From an uncultured Methylophilaceae bacterium (lineage in GTDB: Bacteria; Pseudomonadota; Gammaproteobacteria; Burkholderiales; Methylophilaceae): DNA of 9,453 bases. The position numbers and the translations under genes were made by a program. This document shows positions 1 through 8,285 of the stretch, piece by piece. The stretch lies in NCBI GenBank assembly GCA_938084195.1, contig CALKDJ010000024.1, forward strand, positions 1 through 9,453, given 5' to 3'. Numbering within the stretch: position 1 is the first letter of the stretch; each line of letters opens with the position of its first letter. The notes below the pieces were generated by a model. It was not told where the DNA came from. It saw only the letters and a list, made by a program, of their open reading frames with translations, and made no database searches.

Positions 1-178
1 TCTCAAACTTTACGGATGCTAAAAGGGCATCATGAGCTACTGCCTTATTATATATCTCAATTAAATCTGTCTCTTCACTAAACGCTTGATGGAAAAGAAG
101 AGTAAACAGTAAAATAAATATTAATTTTCGTTGCAATTCTAAAAACTTGAATTTTATTAGAGGTTTTTCGTCAATCAT
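1..178 (-). CDS. tolC: TolC-family outer-membrane efflux protein, N-terminal fragment (cut by window edge)
   Basis: Reading the minus strand from ATG at 178 gives 59 codons, open to the window edge, so the 3' part lies outside. The product begins with a short charged segment, then a hydrophobic run (LIFILLFTLLF) ending at HQAFS-EE, which looks like a Sec signal peptide. The mature part starts DLIEIYNKAVAHDALLAS, which fits the opening of TolC proteins (DLLxxYxxAxxxDxxLxxA), the first helix of the outer-membrane channel used by type I secretion and RND efflux. The ATG gives an unusually long pre-signal stretch (about 18 residues) and has no visible ribosome-binding site. An in-frame TTG (MQRKLIF...) about 14 codons later would give a more ordinary signal peptide, so the start is uncertain. 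It is divergent from thiC. The family call rests on few residues; another channel of the same superfamily is possible. Confidence 0.68.
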   Translation of the reverse strand, partial: MIDEKPLIKFKFLELQRKLIFILLFTLLFHQAFSEETDLIEIYNKAVAHDALLASVKFE

Positions 179-221
179 TGTTAAACATTAAGCGATAATC
201 GGTAATTAAAAATGAATGGTT

Positions 222-227
222 ATTATA
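222..227 (-). promoter_or_regulatory. Candidate -10 box for the tolC-like gene
   Basis: The minus strand reads TATAAT here, an exact match to the sigma-70 -10 consensus, about 44 bases before the tolC-like ATG. No good -35 hexamer lies 16-18 bases upstream, so the promoter is tentative; an exact hexamer can also arise by chance in AT-rich DNA. Confidence 0.35.
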
Positions 228-293
228 TCCGAGTGAAGTCATCATCTATCGACTATTTTTGCATGAAAAAGATTCATTTTTCACTCACCAAGC

Positions 294-322
294 TTGCGCA
301 TTTAAATAGATTCGCGTAATTT
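294..322 (+). promoter_or_regulatory. Candidate thiC promoter
   Basis: TTGCGC (294-299) and TAATTT (317-322) are separated by 17 bases. Each matches the sigma-70 consensus at only 3 of 6 positions, but the spacing is ideal. The predicted transcript start near 329-330 would sit just before the riboswitch P1 stem at 331, which is where a leader of this kind should begin. Position supports the call more than the hexamers do. Confidence 0.35.
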
Positions 323-330
323 AAAGGTTA

Positions 331-416
331 TTGCTAGGGGTCTATTTAAATCTAAATTTAAGTAGTGAGAAAAACCCTTTGAACCTGATGTGGCTAAAAC
401 CACCGTAGGAAAGCAA
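331..416 (+). ncRNA. TPP riboswitch aptamer (THI element) in the thiC leader
   Basis: The aptamer senses thiamine pyrophosphate and represses thiC. All conserved parts are present. P1 pairs TTGCT (331-335) with AGCAA (412-416). P2 pairs GGGT (338-341) with ACCC (374-377). P3 is a 9-bp AT-rich stem, 342-350 with 357-365. It is followed by TGAGA (366-370), the pyrimidine-recognition element. TTTGAACCTGAT (378-389) is the other invariant block. P4 pairs GTGG (390-393) with CCAC (400-403), and CGTAGG (404-409) closes P5 with CCT (384-386). Position directly upstream of thiC agrees with the known role of this element in bacteria. The call rests on conserved sequence plus pairing; only the switching mechanism downstream is inferred. 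Confidence 0.95.
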
Positions 417-433
417 ATTTTTTTGCTTCTACG
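404..433 (+). promoter_or_regulatory. Anti-aptamer hairpin (riboswitch expression platform)
   Basis: CGTAG (404-408) pairs with CTACG (429-433), and AAGCAAA (411-417) pairs with TTTGCTT (422-428), around a TTTT loop with a two-base GA bulge. The left arm consists of aptamer bases: it uses the 3' strand of P1 and part of P5. The hairpin and the ligand-bound aptamer therefore exclude each other. No run of T follows it, so it does not look like an intrinsic terminator; it more likely governs access to the ribosome-binding site. Confidence 0.6.
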
Positions 434-437
434 TTGA

Positions 438-2351
<1,914 letters not shown>

Positions 2352-2372
2352 CGATTAGCATACAATCTTAAT

Positions 2373-3170
2373 ATGGATTTATATTTGCTATGGGTGGCTT
2401 TTTTATTAGGCATTATCGAAGGTGCAACAGAGTTTCTGCCAGTTAGTTCAACTGGCCATCTTATAATAGCTGCAGATTTTTTAAATTTTTCTGATAAATC
2501 TAGCGAAGTTTTTGAAATATTCATTCAACTTGGTGCGATATTGGCCGTAATTACTGAATATAGAAAAAGACTAATAAGCACCATATGTGATATCCCTCAT
2601 AAATCGGAAGCACAGAAATTTTTTATAGCCATTGGAATAGCTTTTATCCCTGCAGCATGTCTTGGATTTTTTTTCCACGCATTAATTAAGGAATTTTTAT
2701 TTAACCCGATTACTGTAGCAGTTGCTTTGATTGTAGGTGGAGTAATTATGATTGTGATTGAAAAAAGAATGCTAATTTCTATTAAGACCTCTTCCGATCA
2801 TGTATCTTTTAAACAAGCATTATTAATTGGACTGGCTCAATGTTTTTCACTGATTCCTGGTGTTTCAAGAGCCGCCGCAACAATAATGGGAGGAGTATTA
2901 TGTGGTTTAGATAGAAAAACTGCTACTGAATTTTCATTTTTCTTGGCCATACCTATTATTATTGCCGCTAGTTTATACGATCTTATAATGAATTTTCATG
3001 TTCTTGATAAAGATGATTTCGTTGTTTTTCTTGTGGGCTTTGTGACAGCTTATATTAGCGCATTATTAGTGATAAGAATCTTTATAAGGTATGTGGCACA
3101 CAATAATTTTATAGGGTTTGGTTGGTACAGAATATTTATTGGCCTTATTACCCTTATATATTTTTATTAA
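2373..3170 (+). CDS. uppP: Undecaprenyl-diphosphatase UppP (BacA)
   Basis: This integral membrane phosphatase converts undecaprenyl pyrophosphate to undecaprenyl phosphate, recycling the lipid carrier for peptidoglycan and other envelope polymers; overexpression of family members gives bacitracin resistance. At 265 residues it has the usual length and is hydrophobic throughout, with several membrane segments. Both catalytic motifs are present: EGATEFLPVSSTGH (E16, E20, S26, H29) and the later PGVSR (S165, R166). After SR the sequence is AAAT where the E. coli enzyme has SGAT, a conservative change. The ATG at 2373 follows thiC by 21 bases, with no clear Shine-Dalgarno site, so translation may rely on coupling or on an unstructured AT-rich leader. 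mutY starts 8 bases after its stop, which suggests one transcript. The function is unrelated to thiamine; the linkage is probably just shared transcription. Confidence 0.96.
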   Translation: MDLYLLWVAFLLGIIEGATEFLPVSSTGHLIIAADFLNFSDKSSEVFEIFIQLGAILAVITEYRKRLISTICDIPHKSEAQKFFIAIGIAFIPAACLGFFFHALIKEFLFNPITVAVALIVGGVIMIVIEKRMLISIKTSSDHVSFKQALLIGLAQCFSLIPGVSRAAATIMGGVLCGLDRKTATEFSFFLAIPIIIAASLYDLIMNFHVLDKDDFVVFLVGFVTAYISALLVIRIFIRYVAHNNFIGFGWYRIFIGLITLIYFY

Positions 3171-3178
3171 TATAAAAA

Positions 3179-4216
3179 ATGGTTAAGCCATACATTTCTT
3201 CAAAATTAATCAGTTGGCAAAAACAGGCAGGTCGACATAATCTACCATGGCAGAAAACGAATGATGCATACCAGATTTGGATTTCAGAGATGATGTTGCA
3301 GCAAACTCAAGTAAAAACCGTAATTCCTTATTTTAATAAATTTATACAAACATTTCCTAATATTAATAGACTTGCAGATGCCCAAGAAGATGAAGTAATG
3401 GAACATTGGAGCGGTCTTGGCTATTACCGAAGAGCTAAATTTATTATGCAAAGTGCCAAAATTGTGGTGGAGAAATACCATTCCAGATTTCCAATGAAAG
3501 TTGAGGATTTAATGACATTACCAGGCATTGGAAGATCTACTGCGGGGGCAATCTGTGCATTAGCCTTTAAAAATCCTGCACCGATTTTAGATGCAAATGT
3601 TGTGCGGGTTTTTTGCCGATTTTATGGCATCAAAGAGTATGCAGGAATATCTACAATAAAAAATAAGCTTTGGGAATTAGCAGAGAGGAATTTACCTTCC
3701 AAAGATATTTATATATATACTCAAGCCTTAATGGATTTAGGTGCAACAATATGTAAAGTTAATTCGCCGTCATGCAAAGATTGCCCTATTAACAAAAAGT
3801 GTGAAAGTCATAAAAGGAATTGGATTGATCATATTCCTGCAAAAAAACCAAAGAAAAAAATACCAACACGTGATGTTTATGCATTGGTTGTGGAAAAGGG
3901 AGAATATATTCTTTTGGAAAAAAGAATACGTTCATCGGTATGGGAGGGTTTGTGGTCGCTCCCAGAAATTCATAAAGATTGTCAACCACAAAAGTGGGTG
4001 AAAGACTTTTTGGGAGGTGGGGCATACATAGGATTAAGAAAAGGATCAACATTAGCAACTTTTAGTCATTATAAAATGAGGTTATTTTTTGAGCATATTC
4101 AAATTCATAAACCAATCAATAAAGTAATTAATGAAAAATTCAAATGGGTTGATAAAGAAGAAATTAAACATATTGCATTACCTACCCCGATTAAAAAATT
4201 ACTAGAGGGTATTTAA
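3179..4216 (+). CDS. mutY: A/G-specific adenine DNA glycosylase MutY
   Basis: MutY removes adenine mispaired with 8-oxoguanine, preventing G-to-T mutation. The 345 residues follow the E. coli protein nearly position for position. E37 (SEMMLQQTQV) and D138 (LDANVVRV) match the catalytic Glu and Asp. The helix-hairpin-helix LPGIGRSTAGAI is at about 114-125. The [4Fe-4S] ligands are C192, C199, C202 and C208 with C-x6-C-x2-C-x5-C spacing. Residues from about 230 to the end form the MutT-like domain that reads 8-oxoG, including the segment around WEGLWSLPE. The start lies 8 bases after uppP in AT-only sequence without a Shine-Dalgarno site, but the N-terminus aligns well with the family (ISWQ...LPWQ). 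It is the last gene of the thiC-uppP-mutY group; a 137-bp gap follows. Confidence 0.97.
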   Translation: MVKPYISSKLISWQKQAGRHNLPWQKTNDAYQIWISEMMLQQTQVKTVIPYFNKFIQTFPNINRLADAQEDEVMEHWSGLGYYRRAKFIMQSAKIVVEKYHSRFPMKVEDLMTLPGIGRSTAGAICALAFKNPAPILDANVVRVFCRFYGIKEYAGISTIKNKLWELAERNLPSKDIYIYTQALMDLGATICKVNSPSCKDCPINKKCESHKRNWIDHIPAKKPKKKIPTRDVYALVVEKGEYILLEKRIRSSVWEGLWSLPEIHKDCQPQKWVKDFLGGGAYIGLRKGSTLATFSHYKMRLFFEHIQIHKPINKVINEKFKWVDKEEIKHIALPTPIKKLLEGI

Positions 4217-4353
4217 AGCAACGTTTTAAATTGATTATTATTGATTTCTTTTAACTTTTAATCGTTTTTAGGCAATTTTAAAAGTTGATAAAAGTTGCGA
4301 GTAAAATTATTTAAGGGCATTATGCTGTTTATAAATATTCGAAGGACAATTTA
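4217..4353 (+). promoter_or_regulatory. Intergenic leader of doxX with phased repeats and candidate promoter
   Basis: This 137-bp gap is very AT-rich. It contains two direct copies of TAAAAGTTG (4279-4287 and 4289-4297) spaced exactly 10 bp apart, and an inverted copy AACTTTTAA (4253-4261) that can pair with TTAAAAGTT (4278-4286) over a 16-base loop. A weak sigma-70 candidate overlaps the second copy: TTGCGA (4295-4300), 17 bases, CATTAT (4318-4323), each 4 of 6 to consensus. GAAGGA (4341-4346) is a good Shine-Dalgarno site for doxX. I see no convincing terminator for mutY. Confidence 0.4.
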
Positions 4354-4767
4354 ATGGAAAATTTTTTTAGTTTTATAGCACGATTATTTTTAGCTTCAAT
4401 TTTTTTTATTGGAGTAATTTTACTTTTAAACACTTTACTGAAAACGCCTGATGGATATGCAATATATCAAGATATGTTGGGAGCTCGAGGGGTGCCTGGT
4501 ATTTTTGCTCCAATCAGTGTTATTGTTCAGTTTGTTTTTGGTCTTACATTAATATTAGGCTATAAAACAAAGCTATCAGCATATGTTTTATCTGCCTACT
4601 CTTTGATATGGTCTTTGATTTATCTTTTCAATACGTTAGCTGGCCAACCACTTATGCTTCAAGTTTTACAATATTTAGCCATAACAGGTGGATTGCTTCA
4701 TCTCGCTATTAATTCAAATACTAGCTATAGTTTAGATAATTTTTGTTCAGCTAAAGAGAAAAAATAA
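4354..4767 (+). CDS. DoxX-family integral membrane protein
   Basis: A 137-residue protein with four predicted membrane helices (roughly 8-26, 50-70, 73-93 and 101-119) and a short charged C-terminal tail. The layout and the blocks ARLFLASIFFIGV, ARGVPGIFAPISV and GLTLILGYKTKLSAYVL are typical of the DoxX/SURF4-like family, named after a subunit of the archaeal thiosulfate:quinone oxidoreductase. Most bacterial members have no proven reaction; some are tied to redox or oxidative-stress functions. The start is well supported by GAAGGA seven bases upstream. It stands apart from mutY by a 137-bp gap and ends 15 bases from the convergent zinc hydrolase. I assign the family, not a substrate. Confidence 0.82.
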   Translation: MENFFSFIARLFLASIFFIGVILLLNTLLKTPDGYAIYQDMLGARGVPGIFAPISVIVQFVFGLTLILGYKTKLSAYVLSAYSLIWSLIYLFNTLAGQPLMLQVLQYLAITGGLLHLAINSNTSYSLDNFCSAKEKK

Positions 4768-4779
4768 ATAGTATGCTAT

Positions 4780-4810
4780 GGTTTATTCCCATTCCATAAT
4801 GGGGTAAACC
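4780..4810. terminator. Palindrome between convergent genes, possible bidirectional terminator
   Basis: GGTTTA (4780-4785) pairs with TAAACC (4805-4810), and CCCATT (4788-4793) pairs with AATGGG (4798-4803), around a CCAT loop with a TT/G internal loop. The 12-bp stem covers the last seven codons and stop of the minus-strand hydrolase and lies 12 bases past the doxX stop. No clean T tract follows on either strand, so it may be an inefficient terminator or an RNA 3'-end stabiliser. Confidence 0.45.
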
Positions 4811-5697
4811 ATATTGATATTTCTTGCATTTTGGACGTCAAATAGCTCCCATTTATTTTTTTCTGAACGAGCGATGGTATCAAGTGCATCCTGAAGATCC
4901 ATACCATCATCTATAGCTTGTCTGATTTCATTACGGAGTAATTCTAGATAAGATTTTATTTTTCGTATTGCTTTATTATTATTTGCTGGTGGCGTTCCAT
5001 GTCCTGGGATAATCACTTCATAGTTACTTTTTTCTATTTTTTCCAAAGCATTGATCCATCCATGAATATCCCCATCCATAGAGGGAGTTCTTTCAGTAAA
5101 CATTAAATCGGCAAGCCATGCTGTTTTGGTATTTATATCCACTACAATCAAATCATTATTTGTGTGTGCTGAAGGGAATGCCTCAAGTCTCAACTTACGA
5201 TTGCCAAGATCAATTTCCTGGGGTTTATTGATAGAGATAAGTAAAGAAGGGGGAATTTGGATGGATTCTTCGGGTGGAATATTTAAGAAGTTTTGATTTG
5301 TTGTTTCATAAAATTCTTTACGGAGTAGCATAGCTTTTGGAAGCTCTGAGTGACCAACAAATATAGGATTTTCGCTTATAAATGCAGCATTTCCATAAAT
5401 ATGATCTAGATGTACATGGGTATTTATGACATAGCTGATAGGAAGTGATGTTTTCTCTCTGATTGCTTTTAACAATTGACGACCAATTTTTAAGCTTCCA
5501 CCAGTATCAATCACAGCAACACTTTGATCCCCTATAATAAATCCTATATTACATATATCTCCGTGATAGCCATGATCAACATCAAGGTGCTCACCTTGAT
5601 GCACATAAATTCCAGGCTGAATTTCTTTAAAACTAAGATCATCTGCAAAGATAATTTGGGCATTAAATAATAAAAGCAAATATAGTATTATTTTCAT
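4783..5697 (-). CDS. Exported MBL-fold zinc hydrolase, quinoprotein-relay (SoxH-related) type
   Basis: A 304-residue protein with a signal peptide (MKIILYLLLLFNAQIIFA, cleavage probably after A18), so it should act in the periplasm. The metallo-beta-lactamase metal motif is complete: H94-V-H96-L-D98-H99, then H178 (SAHTNND), D197 (WLADLMF) and H233 (PGHGTP). The segments DICNIGFIIGDQSVAVIDTGG and the GH-x-ELPKA stretch after the metal motif resemble the family named 'quinoprotein relay system zinc metallohydrolase 2' in PQQ-using bacteria, as I recall it. That family is linked by gene neighbourhood, not biochemistry, to PQQ-dependent dehydrogenases and their cytochromes. It is unlikely to be an antibiotic lactamase. 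The start gives a clean signal peptide but only a weak AAAGA upstream. It shares an 83-bp divergent region with the cytochrome b561 gene. Confidence 0.8.
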   Translation of the reverse strand: MKIILYLLLLFNAQIIFADDLSFKEIQPGIYVHQGEHLDVDHGYHGDICNIGFIIGDQSVAVIDTGGSLKIGRQLLKAIREKTSLPISYVINTHVHLDHIYGNAAFISENPIFVGHSELPKAMLLRKEFYETTNQNFLNIPPEESIQIPPSLLISINKPQEIDLGNRKLRLEAFPSAHTNNDLIVVDINTKTAWLADLMFTERTPSMDGDIHGWINALEKIEKSNYEVIIPGHGTPPANNNKAIRKIKSYLELLRNEIRQAIDDGMDLQDALDTIARSEKNKWELFDVQNARNINMVYPIMEWE

Positions 5698-5780
5698 GAA
5701 TTTTATTCTTTTAATTTTATTCGTAAACCATTAAACTTAAATTTATTTTACACCTTTATATCTAAAAGACATTTAATCGA
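5698..5780. promoter_or_regulatory. Short divergent region between zinc hydrolase and cytochrome b561
   Basis: An 83-bp, strongly AT-rich spacer that must hold the start signals for both divergent genes. Several TATAAT-like hexamers occur on each strand, but none pairs with a convincing -35 at proper spacing, and neither gene has a strong Shine-Dalgarno site. No inverted repeat stands out. Confidence 0.4.
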
Positions 5781-6392
5781 ATGGCAAGTTTAAAAAAAAA
5801 TTCATCTCAATATCATAATGTTTCAATTTTTTTACATTGGTTAATTGGTCTTGGTATTATTTTTATGTTTATCTTGGGCTGGTATATGGAAGAAATACCA
5901 AAAAAAGCTCCTAAATCCTTATCATTTGATTTATTTAATTTAGGCATATATAGCTGGGAGCTTGCCAAGGAAATGTCACCTCGTTCTTTTTATTTTACGC
6001 TTCACAAGTCAGTTGGGGTTTCATTATTTATACTGATTATATATAGAATTTTTTGGCGCTTAACCCATAAACCACCTGCACTATTAAACACTATGAAGCC
6101 TTGGGAGAAAAGAGTTGCTACAGCTGCTCACCATGGGCTTTATTTTCTTATGTTTGCCGCTCCATTGGCTGGAATTATTATGTCTATTTCGAGTAAATAT
6201 GGAATTTCATGGTTCGGAATAGAGCTAATTGGTGGCATTGATAATAAACCAGCAAGAGAATTATTTTTAGAATTTCATAAAATTTTTGGTTTATTAATCC
6301 TACTAATTTTATTTTTTCATATTGCAGGAGCAATAAAACATTCTTTCATCGATAAAGATGGCACACTAAGACGTATGTGGTTTCATAAATAA
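5781..6392 (+). CDS. Cytochrome b561 (CybB/YodB-like di-heme membrane protein)
   Basis: A 203-residue membrane protein of the prokaryotic b561 family, whose members carry two b hemes and pass electrons between quinol and periplasmic partners or superoxide. It shows four hydrophobic helices, each with histidines suited to heme binding: H19 in the typical FLHWL opening, H75 (TLHKSVG), H117/H118 (AAHHGLY) and H166 (FHKIFG), with H180 nearby. Blocks such as YRIFWRLTHKPP and the FF-H-IAGAIKHSF ending are typical. Residues 36-66 form a longer than usual loop between helices 1 and 2. The ATG start lacks a clear ribosome-binding site but begins just before the first helix, as in relatives. A small ferredoxin gene follows after 9 bases. 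The electron donor and acceptor cannot be told from sequence. Confidence 0.9.
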   Translation: MASLKKNSSQYHNVSIFLHWLIGLGIIFMFILGWYMEEIPKKAPKSLSFDLFNLGIYSWELAKEMSPRSFYFTLHKSVGVSLFILIIYRIFWRLTHKPPALLNTMKPWEKRVATAAHHGLYFLMFAAPLAGIIMSISSKYGISWFGIELIGGIDNKPARELFLEFHKIFGLLILLILFFHIAGAIKHSFIDKDGTLRRMWFHK

Positions 6393-6401
6393 ATACTTTC
6401 A

Positions 6402-6710
6402 GTGAGTTATTACAAATACCATATTTTTTTCTGCCTTAATCAAAGGGACGATAATGCACAATGTTGTATGGATTGTGATGCTAATAATATTTTTTTGTAT
6501 ATGAAGGATAAAATAAAAGCCATGGATCTTAGAGGCTTTAAAAAATGCCGAGTAAATAGAGCTGGATGTTTTGATCGATGTCAAGATGGACCATTATTAG
6601 TAATTTATCCAGATGATATCTGGTACCGATATATTGATCGCAACGATATTGATGAAATTATCAACGAACATATTGTTAAGGGAAATATCGTAAAACGTTT
6701 ATTGGTTTAA
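6402..6710 (+). CDS. Thioredoxin-like (2Fe-2S) ferredoxin
   Basis: A 102-residue soluble protein of the thioredoxin-fold (Shethna-type) 2Fe-2S ferredoxins. The family pattern is clear: YYKYHIFFC-x-NQRDD at the N-terminus, C21/C22 ten residues later, then C56-x3-C60 in NRAGCFDRC, followed by GPLLVIYPDDIWY and a C-terminal DIDEII helix. Likely cluster ligands are C11, C21 or C22, C56 and C60; C25 and C49 are extra. The start is GTG at 6402, chosen because the SYYKYH opening matches relatives; no Shine-Dalgarno site is visible. It lies 9 bases after cytochrome b561, so co-transcription is likely, and ends 10 bases from the convergent nadA stop. The redox partner is unknown. Confidence 0.9.
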   Translation: MSYYKYHIFFCLNQRDDNAQCCMDCDANNIFLYMKDKIKAMDLRGFKKCRVNRAGCFDRCQDGPLLVIYPDDIWYRYIDRNDIDEIINEHIVKGNIVKRLLV

Positions 6711-6720
6711 TTCTAATTTA

Positions 6721-7818
6721 TCAAGAGACTTCAAGCATTTTATCCAAGGTTAATTTGGCAAATTTTGCTTCATTTTTTGGAACAGTAATTACATTTACGG
6801 GGATACCATTAATTATATTTTCCAATGTCCATGCAAGATGCTGAGGATCAATCCTTGCCATTGTTGAACACTCGCAGACTACATGCGACATAAACTGCAC
6901 TAATTTTCCTTCTGCTTTCATTTCATTCGCAAGTCTATTTACTAAGTTTAGCTCAGTTCCAACAAGCCATTTTGTATTTGGATCAGCCTCCTTAATTGTA
7001 TTTAAAATAAATTCTGTTGAACCTACTAGATCCGAATTAAGGCATACTTCAAATGGTGATTCAGGATGAGAAATTACAAAACCATCAGGATGATTTTTTT
7101 TAAAGTGCTGAATATGTTCCAGTCTGAACATCTGATGAACGGCACAATGTCCCTTCCATAGCAAAACTTTTGCTTTTTTTATTTCATCTTTTGTAAGCCC
7201 TCCCAAGGGCAGGTCAGGATCCCAAATTGGCATAAGATCAAGTGGAATTCCCATTTTATATCCCGTCCAACGACCTAAGTTTTGATCAGGAAAAAATAAA
7301 ACCTTTTCTTTTTGATTAAAAGCCCAATCAAGAATTTTTGGAGCATTAGTTGAAGTACAAACGATACCCTCATGCTCTCCACAAAAGGCTTTTAAATCCG
7401 CAGCAGAGTTAATGTAGGTGATCGGAGTAATTGCAGAGTCAAAGTCTAATACTTTATTTAACTCCCTATAAGATCTTTCTACTTTCGCAAGATTGGCCAT
7501 ATCTGCCATTGAACATCCTGCAGATAGATCTGGTAAAACCGTTATTTGATCTTGTCTAGAGAGAATATTTGCAACTTCTGCCATAAAATGAACACCCAGA
7601 AATATAATATATTTTGCTTCAAGATTTTCTACATATTTTGCTAATTTAAGGGAGTCCCCCGCTAAATCAGCATGTCTGTATACTTCTTCATTTTGGTAAT
7701 GATGACCTAGAATTACAATTTCATCTCCAAGCACCTTTCTAGCTTTAAGAATTCTTTGCTGACAATCTAGGTTTTTAAGATTTTCAAAAGCGTCAAATTT
7801 TATTGCAGCTGTATTCAT
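6721..7818 (-). CDS. nadA: Quinolinate synthase NadA
   Basis: NadA condenses iminoaspartate (from NadB) with dihydroxyacetone phosphate to form quinolinate, the NAD precursor, using a [4Fe-4S] cluster with an open iron site. At 365 residues this is the longer bacterial form. Expected cluster ligands are C102 (SAGCSMADM), C225 (WKGHCAVHQ) and one of C315/C317 (VVCECSTM). The opening ILGHHYQ, the STNAPK segment after C154, and the PDQNLG block are family marks. About 35 extra residues lie between the second and third of these regions compared with the short E. coli enzyme, as in other long forms. It is the last gene of the minus-strand lysA-ispH-nudB-nadA run, starting 8 bases after the nudB stop. 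No nadB or nadC is in the window. Confidence 0.97.
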   Translation of the reverse strand: MNTAAIKFDAFENLKNLDCQQRILKARKVLGDEIVILGHHYQNEEVYRHADLAGDSLKLAKYVENLEAKYIIFLGVHFMAEVANILSRQDQITVLPDLSAGCSMADMANLAKVERSYRELNKVLDFDSAITPITYINSAADLKAFCGEHEGIVCTSTNAPKILDWAFNQKEKVLFFPDQNLGRWTGYKMGIPLDLMPIWDPDLPLGGLTKDEIKKAKVLLWKGHCAVHQMFRLEHIQHFKKNHPDGFVISHPESPFEVCLNSDLVGSTEFILNTIKEADPNTKWLVGTELNLVNRLANEMKAEGKLVQFMSHVVCECSTMARIDPQHLAWTLENIINGIPVNVITVPKNEAKFAKLTLDKMLEVS

Positions 7819-7826
7819 ACTTTATT

Positions 7827-8285
7827 TTACCCTTTTGCCCGTTTCTTTGCATTTAGCTTTCTCAAAGCATCTGCGTTTGTATCTGAAAAAACCATTTCAA
7901 TTGCATCATTAATAGGGACCCATTTAAAATCTTTATGTTCCTTTGGAGCAATTTTAATTGCAATTTTTTTTGGTAGTTCAACGCTAAATACATGTTCAGT
8001 ATTTGACGAAACGGATGGTGGGTATCGATACCTCCAGTGTTCAAATATTTCATACTCTTGAGAGAATTCCCAGTTATGAATTGGGAACTCTTGATCTTTA
8101 ATGCCAGTTTCCTCATAAAGCTCTCTTTTAGCAGCCTCTATAGGTGACTCATTTTCCTCTAAGCTCCCCGTTACTGATTGCCAATAACCATCTTTATCTA
8201 GTCGATGTAACAACAAAACTTCCATATCTTTTGTATGAACAATAATTAATGATGAGACAGGAATTTTATATTTTTTTTTAATCAA
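7827..8285 (-). CDS. nudB: Dihydroneopterin triphosphate pyrophosphatase NudB (Nudix hydrolase)
   Basis: A 152-residue Nudix hydrolase. The Nudix box is complete at residues 40-62 (G-x5-E-x7-RE-L-x-EE-x-GI), which binds Mg2+ and cuts a diphosphate bond. The N-terminal pattern IPVSSLIIVHTKDMEVLLLHR...GYWQSVTGSLE closely matches NudB, which removes pyrophosphate from dihydroneopterin triphosphate in folate synthesis; the WQSVTGSLE block separates it from MutT. The start is TTG at 8285, overlapping the ispH stop as TTGA, so translation is probably coupled to ispH; the next in-frame Met comes only after the first conserved strand. An A9 run encodes codons 3-5. The Nudix fold is certain; the substrate rests on family resemblance. 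Confidence 0.9.
   Translation of the reverse strand: MIKKKYKIPVSSLIIVHTKDMEVLLLHRLDKDGYWQSVTGSLEENESPIEAAKRELYEETGIKDQEFPIHNWEFSQEYEIFEHWRYRYPPSVSSNTEHVFSVELPKKIAIKIAPKEHKDFKWVPINDAIEMVFSDTNADALRKLNAKKRAKG

Noticed and set aside
264..283. Inverted repeat TGAAAAA-GATTCA-TTTTTCA upstream of the thiC promoter candidate
   Set aside because: Arms are nearly pure A/T, which form inverted repeats readily at this base composition; no second copy or promoter overlap supports an operator.
404..433. Reading the thiC leader hairpin as an intrinsic terminator
   Set aside because: The T-rich segment lies in the loop, not after the stem, and the sequence following the stem (TTGACAACTT) is not a T tract.
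2858..2884. UppP motif variant SRAAAT as evidence of lost activity
   Set aside because: The essential S165 and R166 and the first catalytic motif are intact; small-residue changes after SR are compatible with activity.
4768..4779. Small palindrome ATAG-TATG-CTAT just after doxX
   Set aside because: Only four base pairs, likely chance; the larger stem beside it explains the region better.
4783..5697. Antibiotic beta-lactamase
   Set aside because: The fold and zinc motif match the superfamily, but the flanking blocks fit the SoxH-related quinoprotein-relay group and there are no resistance-gene neighbours.
6399..6584. Minus-strand open frame opposite the ferredoxin gene
   Set aside because: The plus-strand ferredoxin is clearly conserved here; the antisense frame shows no recognisable domain.
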